A DNA stretch of 50,432 nt from Chryseobacterium gleum (GCA_945888625.1 CAMDAH010000017.1:1-50432), one strand, 5' to 3'; positions 22,855-33,786 are shown, numbered from the stretch's first letter. Notes: generated from the sequence alone by a model not told the origin. Numbers and translations: made by a program.

Positions 22855-25368
22855 ATGGCAAAAAAATTACTAGTTGTCCTGTTTGTCTTTCTAAAAATTG
22901 CGCTGCATGCTCAAGCCGAGGACTGCACTGCACCAACTAACATTGCCAACGTAATTAATTATTGTTCAGGGAATGGCTTTTTTACCAATTCAGGCTCCAT
23001 CCCTTCTACTTACGGAACACCAACTTGCTGGACAGCAACTGCAACCGAAGACGTTTGGTTTCAATTTACTGCTATCGGAACAGATGTACTTATATCAATT
23101 AATGGCTCTGGCAACGGTGGAACAATGTTTCAACCAAGGTTAGCTATTTACGATGGTGTTTGTTTAGGTGTCTTAAATGAATTAGGTTGTTCCAATGGAA
23201 CTCCGGGTGTGGGTACAACACAATTATATGAAGGTGCACTTACACCGGGCGTCAATTACCTTATCCGAGTTGCTTCTACGCAAGCTAATGAGGGGACATT
23301 TGAAGTATGCCTTAATAATTATACCCCAACATCAAATCCTGGTGCTGATTGTGGTGGTGCAGCATTTTTATGTAGTCAAAATCCGGTAAGCGTAGCGACT
23401 TTAAGTGGTGGTGGCTTGAACAACGATGAACCAGAACCTGGAACTTGCCTTGACGTTCCGGGTGTAGATGAAGGAAATTCTTCTTGGTTTTATTGGACTT
23501 GTGCAACCAGTGGACCGTTTACATTAGACATTACACCCATTAATTCAAATGATGATATTGACTTTATTTTATATCAACTTGCAGGAAATGATCCTTGCGT
23601 TGGAAGAACCCCCATACGTTGTTGTTCATCCTCGTGTTTAAATGCTACGGGTTCGACTGGTTTAAGCACAGCTGAATTCGATTTGAATGAATATCCAGGC
23701 TGTCAAGCTGGCTACAACGCTTATGTGCAATCGATTAACATGGTTGCAGGTATGAGCTATGCCATATTAGTGAATAATTTTAGTGCTAGTTCTGGTTTTA
23801 CGATAACCTTTAATAGCAATCTACCTAATGGTGCAACGTTTGCTGGTCCAAATCCTAATATAGTAGCCAATCCATTAACTATTTGTTCAGGTGGGAATAT
23901 TTCATATAACGGTTCCACCTCGGTAAATTGTGCTGGCGGACTTCAATGGAATTTTTTAAGTGGTGGAACTCCCACATCAGCTGTTGGCGCTGGACCACAT
24001 GTTGTTACCTATACAAACCCTGGCAATTATGTCGCAATACTTAATGGATTAGATAACCAAGGATGTCAAACCATTGAATATCTCAATGTTGTTGTCAACC
24101 CACCGATTCAAGTAATTATCCAGCCATATGATACCATTTGCAGCGGTGCAAATGCCATAATTCCTATTAGTGGCAATCCGGCAGGCGGACTGACTTATAC
24201 ATGGACTTGTTCGAATAATCCAGCTATTACTGGCGCTTTCAATGGTTCTGGCGGCGTAATTAATCAAGTAGTAAACAACACATCTAATGCAACTCAAAGC
24301 GTCATGTATACAGTAACTGCTTCCTTGGGTGGTTGTACAAGTACCGATTCTTGTCAGTTAACAATTAATCCATTAATTGAACCCCAATTTTTTCCGGAAG
24401 GCCCTTTTTGTTTAGGTCAAATTCCATATCCGGTTCTACCTATTCAATCCGTTAATGTTCCTTCTATCGCTGGCACATGGAATACACCGACAATTAATAC
24501 ACTTCTATTGGGACCAACTACTTATTCATTCACCCCTACTCCTAATCAATGTGCTGACACAAGTACCATGGTCGTTCTTATTTCAAATAACGGTGCTGTT
24601 TCTTTCACCGCTGACACTACAATTGGGTGCAGCCCCTTGAACGTTACATTTACAACAGCAGATATTCCAGGTGCAACCTATACATGGTTATCAAACGGTA
24701 GTTTAATGGGTAATACCCCTGTCATCACGGAACAATTTAATACATCTGGGTGCTATGATATTGAATTGCAATTTAACTTGAATGGTTGCTCAGCAAACGC
24801 TCTAATGCCTGACTACATTTGTGTAGAACCCAACCCAATAGCGGCATTTAGTTTTATCCCGGGAGTTTTTGGAAACCCTTCAGAAACGATTAGTTTTCAA
24901 AATGGAACAGTTGGCGCATCCACCTATTATTGGGACTATGGGGATGGGAGCAATTCTAATCTAAGTGACCCAACACATATTTTCAATAATACATACGGTG
25001 GCTACTCAGTAACGCTTTACGCCTATTCAAATTCAGGTTGTGCTGATTCAGTAACGAATCCGATTACCTATGAGGAAGGATTAATTTATTACATTCCTAA
25101 CACCTTTACACCCGATCAAGACGAGTTTAATCAAACATGGAAACCCGTTTTTACCAGTGGATTTGATCCTTATTATTATGAGTTAAGCATCTACAACCGA
25201 TGGGGAGAAATTATTTGGGTAAGTAATAATGTTGATGTAGGATGGGATGGTACATATGGAATCTCAAATGCCTGCCAGGAAGGAGTCTACACGTGGAAAA
25301 TAAACTTCAAAATTAAGGGCTTAGACGACCGAAGACTAATTAGCGGAACACTACATTTGTTGCGATAA
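22855..25368 (+). CDS. Large secreted protein with PKD domain and T9SS type B sorting domain
   Basis: The ATG at 22855 gives 837 residues; a TTG 21 bp upstream is less likely. The signal peptide is MAKKLLVVLFVFLKIALHA. The mature part contains Cys- and Gly-rich adhesion-like modules: a pre-peptidase-like beta domain in the first 160 residues (VWFQFTAIGTD...), another up to about 320, Ig-like segments, and a PFCLGQ...GTWNTP...YSFTPTPNQCAD unit related to the repeats in the 28736 protein. A PKD domain spans about 660-740 (TYYWDYGDGSNSNLSDPTH), and the type B sorting domain begins near 746 (YYIPNTFTPDQDEFNQTW ... YNRWGEIIW). It is predicted to be a surface or released adhesin-like protein. Confidence 0.85.
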   Translation: MAKKLLVVLFVFLKIALHAQAEDCTAPTNIANVINYCSGNGFFTNSGSIPSTYGTPTCWTATATEDVWFQFTAIGTDVLISINGSGNGGTMFQPRLAIYDGVCLGVLNELGCSNGTPGVGTTQLYEGALTPGVNYLIRVASTQANEGTFEVCLNNYTPTSNPGADCGGAAFLCSQNPVSVATLSGGGLNNDEPEPGTCLDVPGVDEGNSSWFYWTCATSGPFTLDITPINSNDDIDFILYQLAGNDPCVGRTPIRCCSSSCLNATGSTGLSTAEFDLNEYPGCQAGYNAYVQSINMVAGMSYAILVNNFSASSGFTITFNSNLPNGATFAGPNPNIVANPLTICSGGNISYNGSTSVNCAGGLQWNFLSGGTPTSAVGAGPHVVTYTNPGNYVAILNGLDNQGCQTIEYLNVVVNPPIQVIIQPYDTICSGANAIIPISGNPAGGLTYTWTCSNNPAITGAFNGSGGVINQVVNNTSNATQSVMYTVTASLGGCTSTDSCQLTINPLIEPQFFPEGPFCLGQIPYPVLPIQSVNVPSIAGTWNTPTINTLLLGPTTYSFTPTPNQCADTSTMVVLISNNGAVSFTADTTIGCSPLNVTFTTADIPGATYTWLSNGSLMGNTPVITEQFNTSGCYDIELQFNLNGCSANALMPDYICVEPNPIAAFSFIPGVFGNPSETISFQNGTVGASTYYWDYGDGSNSNLSDPTHIFNNTYGGYSVTLYAYSNSGCADSVTNPITYEEGLIYYIPNTFTPDQDEFNQTWKPVFTSGFDPYYYELSIYNRWGEIIWVSNNVDVGWDGTYGISNACQEGVYTWKINFKIKGLDDRRLISGTLHLLR

Positions 25369-26922
25369 CTAATCTATTTTTACCAAACTAATATTTTCAG
25401 TCTGATCCCCCTTTCGAACACAAACCAAATAATGTCCTTCAACTAAATCAGACGACTCACACGGAATATGATGAATTCCTTGTTCAAGTACTTGATTAAA
25501 TAGCTGTTTAACGATTCTACCATTAAGATCAAGAATTTCACACGAAACAATTCCATTAGTAATGTTATTGAACTTTAAGGTGAAATTAGAAGGCGTAGGG
25601 TTAGGATATACAAGCGCGGTTGCCTTGCCGCTATCAATGTCATCAAGCCCAACATTACAACCTGATATTACACTATAATACGTGATTTGATGCTCAAATA
25701 AGGCCTGAACATCTTGAGCAGGAACCCCAAACCAATCTTTCAACAGCGAAGCATACACATTTCTAAAGTCGATTTGCATAGGTATGCCAGCTTGCTCATG
25801 AATAATATTTGATATTTGTGGATTTGGACCGATAATTCCCGAATTGATACACGAACCAAATAAAAATAGCGGTGCTGCATCGCCATGATCTGTTCCAAAG
25901 CTTGCATTGGCAGCAATTTGGCGACCAAACTCGGAAAATGTTAAGCCAGCTACTCGCTCTTGTAAACCTAGTAATTGCAAATCATCTTGAAAAGCAGCAA
26001 TGGCGTCCGATAATTTCTTTAGCAATTTAAAGTGTGCACCATCCGTCGGATTCAGGTTATCGACTTGTCCATCGTGCGTATCAAAACCACTCAAATTCAA
26101 AATATAAACCTTTGTTTCTAGTCCTCCAGAAATCATTTGAGCCACATACCTTAATTGAACGGCCAAGGAATTAAGTGGATCATATAAGGTAGAAAGCGTA
26201 TTTCCTGCATTTGCTGCTGCATTAATTCGTGCACCGTATTCGTTTGCTTGATTAATTAAAGTCGCCACATACTCCACATTATAGCCAAAGTAACTACCAT
26301 CATTGATAAAGCCACCTTCGTATAAGTTAAAACTATTTAATGGGTTAGAAACGGTGTGAGAAAAATTCCCCATTAAGCCCTGACAAGTAGCGGAAACCTC
26401 GGAGCCCATGCTGATTGCAAAAGGATCTAAGTGAGTTGGATTTGGGTATTGCTCCGGAAAATTGGGGTATGTAGCATCAAACTGACGACCTAACCAACCA
26501 TTGGTTTGATTTATATCTAGCGAACCCGTTGACCATATATCTGCGGACCTAAAATGCGAACGATTTTGCTGTGGATAACCTACATTTTGAAGAATAGAAA
26601 GATTACCGGCATTATACATATTTTTCATACCAGTCATTGCTGGATGCAGTCCAACATCTTGGTTGAGTGTTAACACTTGATTCTGTGGAATGATAATATC
26701 CGCCCTTTGTATCATTAAATTGGCATACTGGTCGATTGGAATGACCGTATTAAGTCCATCGTTTCCACCATTTAATTGAATTAAAATCAATACACGATCC
26801 TCAGCTCCTGTTGAAAAATTGAATAATTTTTGGTTAACTGCCTCCATCCCAAAGCCATCTGAGATAAACGGCAGGGACAAGGACGCTAACGATATATTCC
26901 GTACAAATTGTCTTCTTTTCAT
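25369..26922 (-). CDS. DUF1501 protein with T9SS sorting domain
   Basis: The 517-residue protein starts MKRRQFVRNISLASLSLPFI, a twin-arginine-like signal (RRQFVRN). DUF1501 motifs are LILIQLNGGNDGLNTVIPI (about 45-63), QNVGYPQQNRSHFRSADIWST, GFDTHDGQ (near 285) and LTFSEFGRQIAANASFGTDHG (about 330-350), resembling the alkaline-phosphatase-like metal site (Asp/His/Glu). The last 80 residues (LVYPNPTPSNFTLKF...) form a type A T9SS sorting domain. DUF1501 almost always neighbours DUF1800, as here 10 bp apart, and the pair is transcribed on the minus strand. The stop codon directly abuts that of the convergent gene at 25368. Function of the pair is unproven; hydrolase activity at the surface is suspected. 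Confidence 0.9.
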   Translation of the reverse strand: MKRRQFVRNISLASLSLPFISDGFGMEAVNQKLFNFSTGAEDRVLILIQLNGGNDGLNTVIPIDQYANLMIQRADIIIPQNQVLTLNQDVGLHPAMTGMKNMYNAGNLSILQNVGYPQQNRSHFRSADIWSTGSLDINQTNGWLGRQFDATYPNFPEQYPNPTHLDPFAISMGSEVSATCQGLMGNFSHTVSNPLNSFNLYEGGFINDGSYFGYNVEYVATLINQANEYGARINAAANAGNTLSTLYDPLNSLAVQLRYVAQMISGGLETKVYILNLSGFDTHDGQVDNLNPTDGAHFKLLKKLSDAIAAFQDDLQLLGLQERVAGLTFSEFGRQIAANASFGTDHGDAAPLFLFGSCINSGIIGPNPQISNIIHEQAGIPMQIDFRNVYASLLKDWFGVPAQDVQALFEHQITYYSVISGCNVGLDDIDSGKATALVYPNPTPSNFTLKFNNITNGIVSCEILDLNGRIVKQLFNQVLEQGIHHIPCESSDLVEGHYLVCVRKGDQTENISLVKID

Positions 26923-26932
26923 AACTTATAAA

Positions 26933-28513
26933 TTATATCATTTGAAATTGAGGCATTTTGAACACACGATTTAACACAAATTCAATTCGCTGCCTAACAG
27001 GATCAAGCATTACTGGATTGGTGGGATCTGATAAATAATCATTGTACTGCAAAGTCCATTCAAAATCAGGTAGATTATTAGTTAGAATGGCTTTTAAAAT
27101 CGTCTTGTCTACAAGACTAACTGTTTCCGGAAAAAAGACATCACAAATATCATCAATAACATCGGGAGCACTAGACGGAATTGATAGTGCATTTAAAAAG
27201 CCCATGGTATTTAGTTTGAAATTATTTCCTGCAATGTTTAATCCAGCAAACAAGATACCCGATACTACATCGAAACGATACTTTATGGTTGTGGAATTTA
27301 TCCAAAGTTTTGAGTACGCTGGAACCTGATAATAGGCTGGCCATCCCGCTACGCTTGGCGGCTGAGCATACGATAAACCCATGTTTTCGGCAGCATAATA
27401 GATGGTTAGATACACATTGCTATTTCCAACTAAATCAAAGGTTGGGGTGGTTGATGTTGAATTTAGAACAGTAAATAACATGTCCAATGGATTTCTTATA
27501 ATCGTCCCGCGTAAGGTTCCATAAAAAAAGTGTTCACTTAAAAATAATTCTTGTAATACAGACTGTATATTGTAATTATTCGAAATTAAAGTTTGTGCTA
27601 AACCAGGGATAATGGTGTTGACAACATCCTGAGACAAATCATAGTTGACGAAATAACGATACAATTTTGTACAAATAAAATTGGCAACTTGCGGCTGCTG
27701 AAAAATAATATCAATGTAACTCGCATACTCATTCCCATTGTTATTAGTCACGACAACATCATTAAAATGATAAGAAAGCTGCTTTGCTGTTGTATTGTGC
27801 AGAACAGGCGTATAGGTAGCAATCGTGGAGGGCATTGTAGCACTTCGAATTCCAGACACTTGAAAACCAGTCAAAATCTTTGATCCAGCTGCGACATCCA
27901 TCTCTGTATAATAAGAATAATCACCGGCACCAATTTGATTCCCCTTACCTATTGTAAATAATTCCAATAATTCCCTTGCATAATTTTCATTCGGACTAAA
28001 AACGGTATTGGATGCACCGTTAAGAAAAATCAGCATAGACGGATCAATGGTAACGTCTTTCACTAATTGTTTGAAATCACCAAGTGAGTTCTGCCTTAAC
28101 AGCGTAATAAAGTGATACATTGCCCTTGCCTCGGTAACTGCACTAACGCCAAAATGATTCTGCCAAAAAAATAACATTTTTTCAGTAATCGATAATGATT
28201 CTTGATTGATATTTTGCATCATCCATGCCGCCAAGGACTTGTAACGAGCAGTTTCAGCATTATTATTTGCCATTTGCGTGGCCGGATAAACAGCATTTAC
28301 CCATGTAGCCCCTTGCGCGACAATCGTCTCACCTGCATCAAAAGCGAGGGGAGGAGAAACAACTGTAACCTGCAATAAAGAAGCTACTGTAGCAGGCAAG
28401 CCATTATTTACAGCATCAAGAATCTGTTGATTTGTTGCTCCGAACATGGTTCGTCTTAACAAATGTCCGGCTTCCTTTTTGGTCCAAGGACCTACATATG
28501 GATTTAAACTCAT
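26933..28513 (-). CDS. DUF1800 family protein
   Basis: This 526-residue protein starts at ATG 28513. The DUF1800 pattern is clear: an N-terminal AGHLLRRTMFGATNQQI, then KMLFFWQNHFGVS (about 112-124), and NENYARELLELFTIG (about 185-199), the most conserved helix with Asn/Arg/Glu. It continues with LYRYFVNYD, and SVAGWPAYYQV at the start of the C-terminal half. I see no obvious signal peptide at this start, so it may be exported by another route or kept inside, and it may pair with the DUF1501 partner. The DUF1501 gene follows after 10 bp, so this is the first gene of the operon. Confidence 0.9.
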   Translation of the reverse strand: MSLNPYVGPWTKKEAGHLLRRTMFGATNQQILDAVNNGLPATVASLLQVTVVSPPLAFDAGETIVAQGATWVNAVYPATQMANNNAETARYKSLAAWMMQNINQESLSITEKMLFFWQNHFGVSAVTEARAMYHFITLLRQNSLGDFKQLVKDVTIDPSMLIFLNGASNTVFSPNENYARELLELFTIGKGNQIGAGDYSYYTEMDVAAGSKILTGFQVSGIRSATMPSTIATYTPVLHNTTAKQLSYHFNDVVVTNNNGNEYASYIDIIFQQPQVANFICTKLYRYFVNYDLSQDVVNTIIPGLAQTLISNNYNIQSVLQELFLSEHFFYGTLRGTIIRNPLDMLFTVLNSTSTTPTFDLVGNSNVYLTIYYAAENMGLSYAQPPSVAGWPAYYQVPAYSKLWINSTTIKYRFDVVSGILFAGLNIAGNNFKLNTMGFLNALSIPSSAPDVIDDICDVFFPETVSLVDKTILKAILTNNLPDFEWTLQYNDYLSDPTNPVMLDPVRQRIEFVLNRVFKMPQFQMI

Positions 28514-28735
28514 TTCACAAGAAATTATTAATTACTTATAAATGTAAAAATACAAAAAGCAACCGCATAAAACCTAATTCGTATAGAAATAAAACAAAGG
28601 GTAATATAAAATTAATGAATTCTAAATAATCGATAAAAGTCTATTGTTGAAAAGATATAATTGATCTCTATTAGTTTTTTTCGCTCTAATTTATAAAATT
28701 TGAGTATTTTAGTAATTGTTTAATAAAAGACATAA

Positions 28736-31459
28736 ATGATAAAAATATACGCCAAAACAAAAATTTTCTTTTTTAGTTTTATTTTTCTTTTAGGAACCCA
28801 GTCTCTTTTTTTATCTCAAACTGCTACTTTCAACTATACAGGAAATGTTCAAACGTGGACCGTTCCTCCATGTGTTTTTTGCCTTAATATTGATATGCGT
28901 GGTGCACAGGGTGGTGGTATTTTGGGTAATCCATACGGGGGCTCTGGGCAAGGTGGTCGAGGAGCAAGAGTCATACATCCATGCATTCCTGTTCAGCCTG
29001 GTCAAGTTTTAGAAATTCGTATTGGTGGTAGCCCGACAACGCATACAGGAGGTTATAATGGTGGTGGTAACGGTCATACTTTTGGAACTGTTCAGATGGC
29101 TTCAAAAGGTGGTGGCGGAGCAACAGACATACGCGTAGCTCCCTATGCTTTGGGTAATCGTATTGCAGTAGCAGGAGGAGGAGGTGGCCGTTCAGGTGGT
29201 TCCCAACAACAAGGTTATCAAGCAACTGGAGGAGGAGGAGGATGTGCCTCAGGACAACAAGGTTTTGGCTCCCCTTTTACTGGTGTTGGCGGAGGCGGTG
29301 GAACACAAGCAGCCGGTGGCAATGGCGGACCACCATGGGGTGGCGGACAACCAGGAAGTGCGGGCAGCTTAGGTCAAGGAGGAAATGGTGGTTTTTATTC
29401 ATCTGCTTCAGGTGGCGGAGGTGGTGGCGGATATTACGGTGGTGGAGGTGGCGGAGCCGATAATTGCTGTCAAGGAGCCAACGGAGGAGGTGCTGGTTGT
29501 GGTGGATCATCTTTTTACCCCGCAGGAGCAACTTGCACACAAGGTTTTCAAACTAGTGATGGACAGTTAGTCATTACCTACGCAGCAGGTGGAGCTTTAA
29601 TTACAGCATCTAATACTGGTCCATATTGCGCTGGACAAACGATAAGTTTAAGTGCTACAAATGGCGCATCATCTTACTCTTGGACAGGTCCTAACGGATT
29701 TACTTCTAATGTTCAAAATCCAACCATTCCAAATTCTACAGGACTTGATGCAGGTGTGTATACCTTGAATTATGTTACACCAGCATGCAACGGCTCAACG
29801 ACAACTAACGTGGTTGTGAATATTCCCATTAACCCTTTATTTACCCAAATTACTCCAATTTGCGAAAGTGGACAAGTACCATTATTGCCAGGAGCATCAA
29901 ACAATAACCCTGTAATAACAGGGACTTGGTCTCCTGCAGTTATTTCTTCTGCAGTAGCTGGTACACAAGTTTATACATTCACACCTGCACCAAATTTTTG
30001 TGCCAACGTAGCTACCATGAACATTGTTATATTACCAAATGAAATTCCAACTTTCACGCAGATTAACCCGCTGTGTATAAATGATCCTGCGCCTATTTTA
30101 CCCAACCCTTCAACCAATCTCACTCCTTACACAGGAACTTGGTCACCTCCAACTGTGATAACCAATACAGCGGGAATTTATACCTACGGTTTTACTCCTA
30201 CCGCAGGTCAATGCGCAGTAGCGACAACCATGGATATTTCTATTTTAAACTACACTATCCCAACATTTACTCAAATTGGTCCAATTTGTCAATTCACGCA
30301 AGGAGTAGTTTTACCTGGAAGCTCGACGAATCTTGTTCCAATCACAGGGACATGGAATCCAGCAATTATTAATACCCAAATTCCAAATACCACAGTTTAC
30401 AATTTTACTCCAGATCCTTTTCAATGCTCAGCAACCGGTCAAATGACCATTACAGTTGATCCATTAAACACCCCGCAGTTTTCACAAATTCCACCGGTTT
30501 GTCAAGGCGATGTGCCTCCGTTAATTCCTACTGTTTCGAACAACGTACCTGGTATTGTAGGCTTGTGGAATCCCCCAACTATTGACAGTTCAGTGGATGG
30601 AACCACAACGCATACCTTTATCCCTAGCCCAAACCAATGTGCCGATTCTGTCACTATGAATATCGTTGTAATTGCAGCAATGCCACCAACTTTTGTGGCG
30701 GATACGCTCAGCGGTTGTAATCCACTTATGGTTAATTTATCCACTCAACAAGTGCAAAGCGCTACCTACACGTGGACATGGAATGGTAACACGATTGGTG
30801 TAGGAAATAACGTGGATTATTTGTTTACAAGTGCAGGATGCCACGACCTAACACTAATATATAACCTTCAAGGATGTATAGAGACCACTACATACAATTC
30901 ATACATTTGCATGGAAAATTACCCAGTTGCTTCTTTTACTAGTAATCCAAATGTTTTGTCATCACAAAGTGAAACCATACAATTTAATAATAACTCCCTA
31001 GGTGCCACAAGTTATTTCTGGGAATTTGGTGACGGGGAAGTTTCTTCTGAATTTGATCCTAACCATCCGTATGTTGGCGTAAGTGAAAATATGCTTGTAA
31101 GTTTAACCGCATCAACACCCTTGGGATGCTCTGATATTTTTGAATTAACGTTGGTTGTAATTAGCGACCCAATATTCTATGTTCCTAATTCGTTCACGCC
31201 CGATCAAGATGAGAACAATCAAACATGGCATCCAGTATTTACCACAGGTTTCGACCCTTACAAATTCTCTTTAGTTATCTATAATAGATGGGGAGAAATC
31301 ATATGGGAAAGTCTGAATGCTGAGGGAGAATGGGATGGAACATACGGCCTAGATGGACTAGATGTACCTTTAGGAGTTTATACTTGGGTAATTAATTATT
31401 CCAATAAAGAAACGGATGATAAGAAAGTGATTACGGGCAACATTAACCTTATTCGATAA
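28736..31459 (+). CDS. Glycine-rich secreted protein with tandem repeats and T9SS type B sorting domain
   Basis: The 907-residue protein has a signal peptide (about residues 1-27, ending LFLSQ-TA). Residues about 30-280 are a glycine-rich domain of the FTxxGxxQTWTVP...RGAQGG type, with many GGGG runs that create spurious ORFs on other frames. Then four to five units of about 75 residues follow (each with P-x-FTQI-x-P-x-C, ITGTW, YTFTP, QCA), a PKD-like domain (SYFWEFGDGE, around 755) and from about 811 a type B sorting domain (YVPNSFTPDQDENNQTW, YNRWGEIIWE). It is related to the 22855 protein in the repeats and sorting domain. Predicted extracellular adhesin or matrix protein. The der gene faces it only 17 bp away. 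Confidence 0.85.
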   Translation: MIKIYAKTKIFFFSFIFLLGTQSLFLSQTATFNYTGNVQTWTVPPCVFCLNIDMRGAQGGGILGNPYGGSGQGGRGARVIHPCIPVQPGQVLEIRIGGSPTTHTGGYNGGGNGHTFGTVQMASKGGGGATDIRVAPYALGNRIAVAGGGGGRSGGSQQQGYQATGGGGGCASGQQGFGSPFTGVGGGGGTQAAGGNGGPPWGGGQPGSAGSLGQGGNGGFYSSASGGGGGGGYYGGGGGGADNCCQGANGGGAGCGGSSFYPAGATCTQGFQTSDGQLVITYAAGGALITASNTGPYCAGQTISLSATNGASSYSWTGPNGFTSNVQNPTIPNSTGLDAGVYTLNYVTPACNGSTTTNVVVNIPINPLFTQITPICESGQVPLLPGASNNNPVITGTWSPAVISSAVAGTQVYTFTPAPNFCANVATMNIVILPNEIPTFTQINPLCINDPAPILPNPSTNLTPYTGTWSPPTVITNTAGIYTYGFTPTAGQCAVATTMDISILNYTIPTFTQIGPICQFTQGVVLPGSSTNLVPITGTWNPAIINTQIPNTTVYNFTPDPFQCSATGQMTITVDPLNTPQFSQIPPVCQGDVPPLIPTVSNNVPGIVGLWNPPTIDSSVDGTTTHTFIPSPNQCADSVTMNIVVIAAMPPTFVADTLSGCNPLMVNLSTQQVQSATYTWTWNGNTIGVGNNVDYLFTSAGCHDLTLIYNLQGCIETTTYNSYICMENYPVASFTSNPNVLSSQSETIQFNNNSLGATSYFWEFGDGEVSSEFDPNHPYVGVSENMLVSLTASTPLGCSDIFELTLVVISDPIFYVPNSFTPDQDENNQTWHPVFTTGFDPYKFSLVIYNRWGEIIWESLNAEGEWDGTYGLDGLDVPLGVYTWVINYSNKETDDKKVITGNINLIR

Positions 31460-31476
31460 GAATAAGTAAGCTTCAA

Positions 31477-32787
31477 TTATTTCTTTCGGAAGAAAATCTT
31501 AATAGGAACTCCTTTGAAATCAAACACTTCACGCATACGATTTTCTAAAAATCGACGGTATGCCTCTGTTAAGTATTGCGGCAAATTACAAAAGAATGCA
31601 AAAGCTGGTGCATGTGTCGGCAATTGTTGAACAAATTTTATCTTGATGTATTTCCCTTTATTAGCAGGAGGAGGTGTTTGTTGAATAATTTCCAACATCA
31701 CATCATTTAATTTTGAAGTAGGTATTTTCTTCGTGCGATTAGCAAAAACCTCCATGGCAGATTCAAGCGCTTTGTGAATACGTTGTTTTGTAACCGTTGA
31801 AGTAAAAATAATCGGCACATCATTGTAAGGTGCTAATTGCTTTCGTATATTCTCCTCGTATGCAATCATGGTGGTGTGGTCTTTTTCTACTAAATCCCAT
31901 TTATTAACAAGTACCACTACCCCCTTAGAATTTTTTTCAATCATGTAATAGATACTAAGATCCTGCTTTTGAATTCCTTCAGAAGCATCAATTAAAAACA
32001 GACAAACATCGGCATTTTCAATTGTTCGAATCGAACGCAGTACAGAATAAAACTCAATATCTTCGGTAACCTTTGCTTTTTTTCGTATACCTGCTGTATC
32101 AATCATGATGAAATCAAAACCGAACGATTTATAACGCGTATGGATTGAATCGCGTGTAGTTCCAGATATATCCGTAACAATATTTCTTTCTTGACCTGTA
32201 AACGCATTAATAAGGGAGGATTTACCGACATTTGGCCGCCCTACAATGGCAAATCGAGGAAGATTCACCTCTTCATTAACCACTTCATTTTCCTTGTCAA
32301 AATAAGGAACTAGCGCATCTAAAATTTCACCGGTTCCACTACCGTTGGTGGCTGAAAGATCAAACACCTCACCAAGACCTAAAGAATAAAATTCGGCAGA
32401 CATACCCACTCGATCATTGCTATCCACTTTATTAGCAACAACAATAATTTTCTTTTTACTTCTTCTTAGCAATTGCGCAACAACTTGATCCATTTCTGCA
32501 ATGCCCGTGGTTACATCGAGCATAAATAAAATAACGGTAGCCTCTTCAACTGCTAATTCAACTTGCTTTCTAATTTCCTTTTCGAAAATATCTTCTTTTG
32601 TTGTGGCATAACCTCCCGTATCAATTACAGAAAACTGATAACCATTCCACTCCCCTTTTCCATAAAGACGATCACGAGTAACCCCACTTACCTCCTTAAC
32701 AATTGCATCCCTTGACTCAGTTAAACGATTAAAAAGTGTGGACTTACCAACATTTGGTCTTCCAACAATAGCAACGATATTGCTCAT
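31477..32787 (-). CDS. der: GTPase Der (double-domain ribosome assembly GTPase)
   Basis: This 436-residue protein has two GTPase domains in tandem, the hallmark of Der/EngA. Domain 1 has [14 protein letters not shown] near residue 8, DTGGYA near 57 and NKVD near 119. Domain 2 has [14 protein letters not shown] near 183, [16 protein letters not shown] near 230 and NKWD near 296. A KH-like C-terminal domain ([12 protein letters not shown] at the end) follows. It matures the 50S ribosomal subunit and is essential in most bacteria. It lies 21 bp downstream of era on the same strand, so the pair likely forms an operon of two ribosome-assembly GTPases. Confidence 0.97.
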   Translation of the reverse strand: MSNIVAIVGRPNVGKSTLFNRLTESRDAIVKEVSGVTRDRLYGKGEWNGYQFSVIDTGGYATTKEDIFEKEIRKQVELAVEEATVILFMLDVTTGIAEMDQVVAQLLRRSKKKIIVVANKVDSNDRVGMSAEFYSLGLGEVFDLSATNGSGTGEILDALVPYFDKENEVVNEEVNLPRFAIVGRPNVGKSSLINAFTGQERNIVTDISGTTRDSIHTRYKSFGFDFIMIDTAGIRKKAKVTEDIEFYSVLRSIRTIENADVCLFLIDASEGIQKQDLSIYYMIEKNSKGVVVLVNKWDLVEKDHTTMIAYEENIRKQLAPYNDVPIIFTSTVTKQRIHKALESAMEVFANRTKKIPTSKLNDVMLEIIQQTPPPANKGKYIKIKFVQQLPTHAPAFAFFCNLPQYLTEAYRRFLENRMREVFDFKGVPIKIFFRKK

Positions 32788-32808
32788 GTTAATTTGATTG
32801 TTTGACGA

Positions 32809-33684
32809 TTAATATCCGTATTTTTTTAACTTCGCTTCCGTGGAACGCCAATCTTTGTCAACTTTCACAAAAGTTTCTAAATACACTTTTTTATCTAGGA
32901 ATTTTTGAATTTCATAACGCGCCGTACTTCCAATTTTCTTGAGCATCTCTCCTCCTTTTCCAATTACAATTCCCTTTTGGGATTCGCGCTCAACAATAAT
33001 CAAGGCACGTATTCGAGTGATTGTTTCTTCTTCGATAAATTCCTCTATTTCAATTTGGCAACTGTAAGGAACTTCTTTTCTACAGAGAAAAAAAATCTTT
33101 CCTCGAATAATTTCGGAAACAAAAAATCGCATTGGACGATCTGATATCTCCTCTTTGTCATAATACGGCGGATTTTCGGGAATTAATGACAAAATCTTTA
33201 ACCATACCGCATCAATACTGAAATTGTGTAATGCTGAAATAGGGAATACAGTTGCATCGGGTAATTCTGCTTCCCAATAGGCTGCCTTTGCCATTACCTC
33301 ATCTTGATTTGATAAATCTATTTTATTTATGAGACAAAGCACGGGCACTTTTAATTTTTTAATCTTGTCCAGCGTTTCTTTGTGGTTCATTTCATTTTCC
33401 TGCGTATCAGTTAAGAACAATACGACATCAGCATCATAGAGCGAAGCATTAACATACTCCATCATACTTTCATGCAATTTATATGATGCATTTAAAACAC
33501 CAGGGGTATCTGAAAATACAATTTGATAATCCTCCTCATTTACAATTCCAAGAATTCGATGACGCGTGGTTTGCGCCTTAGCAGTTACAATCGATAATTT
33601 TTCACCCACCAGATGATTCATTAAGGTAGATTTACCCACATTTGGACTTCCAACAATACTTACAAAACCTGATTTGTGCGCCAT
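32809..33684 (-). CDS. era: GTPase Era
   Basis: This 291-residue protein has G1 [18 protein letters not shown] at about 11, the switch region AKAQTTRHRILGIVN, G3 DTPGVLN near 59, and G4 NKID near 122. A C-terminal KH domain includes IVIGKGGEMLKKIG near 247. It binds 16S rRNA near the 3' end and helps 30S assembly. The G1 has Ser where GRPNVGKS is usual, as in Bacteroidota and others. The start ATG is at 33684. The der gene follows after 21 bp. Confidence 0.97.
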   Translation of the reverse strand: MAHKSGFVSIVGSPNVGKSTLMNHLVGEKLSIVTAKAQTTRHRILGIVNEEDYQIVFSDTPGVLNASYKLHESMMEYVNASLYDADVVLFLTDTQENEMNHKETLDKIKKLKVPVLCLINKIDLSNQDEVMAKAAYWEAELPDATVFPISALHNFSIDAVWLKILSLIPENPPYYDKEEISDRPMRFFVSEIIRGKIFFLCRKEVPYSCQIEIEEFIEEETITRIRALIIVERESQKGIVIGKGGEMLKKIGSTARYEIQKFLDKKVYLETFVKVDKDWRSTEAKLKKYGY

Positions 33685-33700
33685 TTTACAAAACTAATGG

Positions 33701-33708
33701 CAAAGGTA
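33701..33708 (-). promoter_or_regulatory. Candidate -7 box for era-der
   Basis: CAAAGGTA on the plus strand reads TACCTTTG on the minus strand, a TAnnTTTG match 17 bp before the era ATG. No clear TTTG at -33 was found, so only the -7 part is supported. Confidence 0.4.
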
Positions 33709-33786
33709 CGGAATTTAACAGTGTCTTTAATTTAGAAAGCCCCAAATAAGAAAAGTATTCTTGAATTAACTAACTTTACAGATGAA

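Noticed and set aside
29184..29570. Several ORFs on both strands in the glycine-rich region
   Set aside because: They are shadows produced by GGN-rich codons; residue runs of Trp/Arg or His/Leu are typical artefacts.
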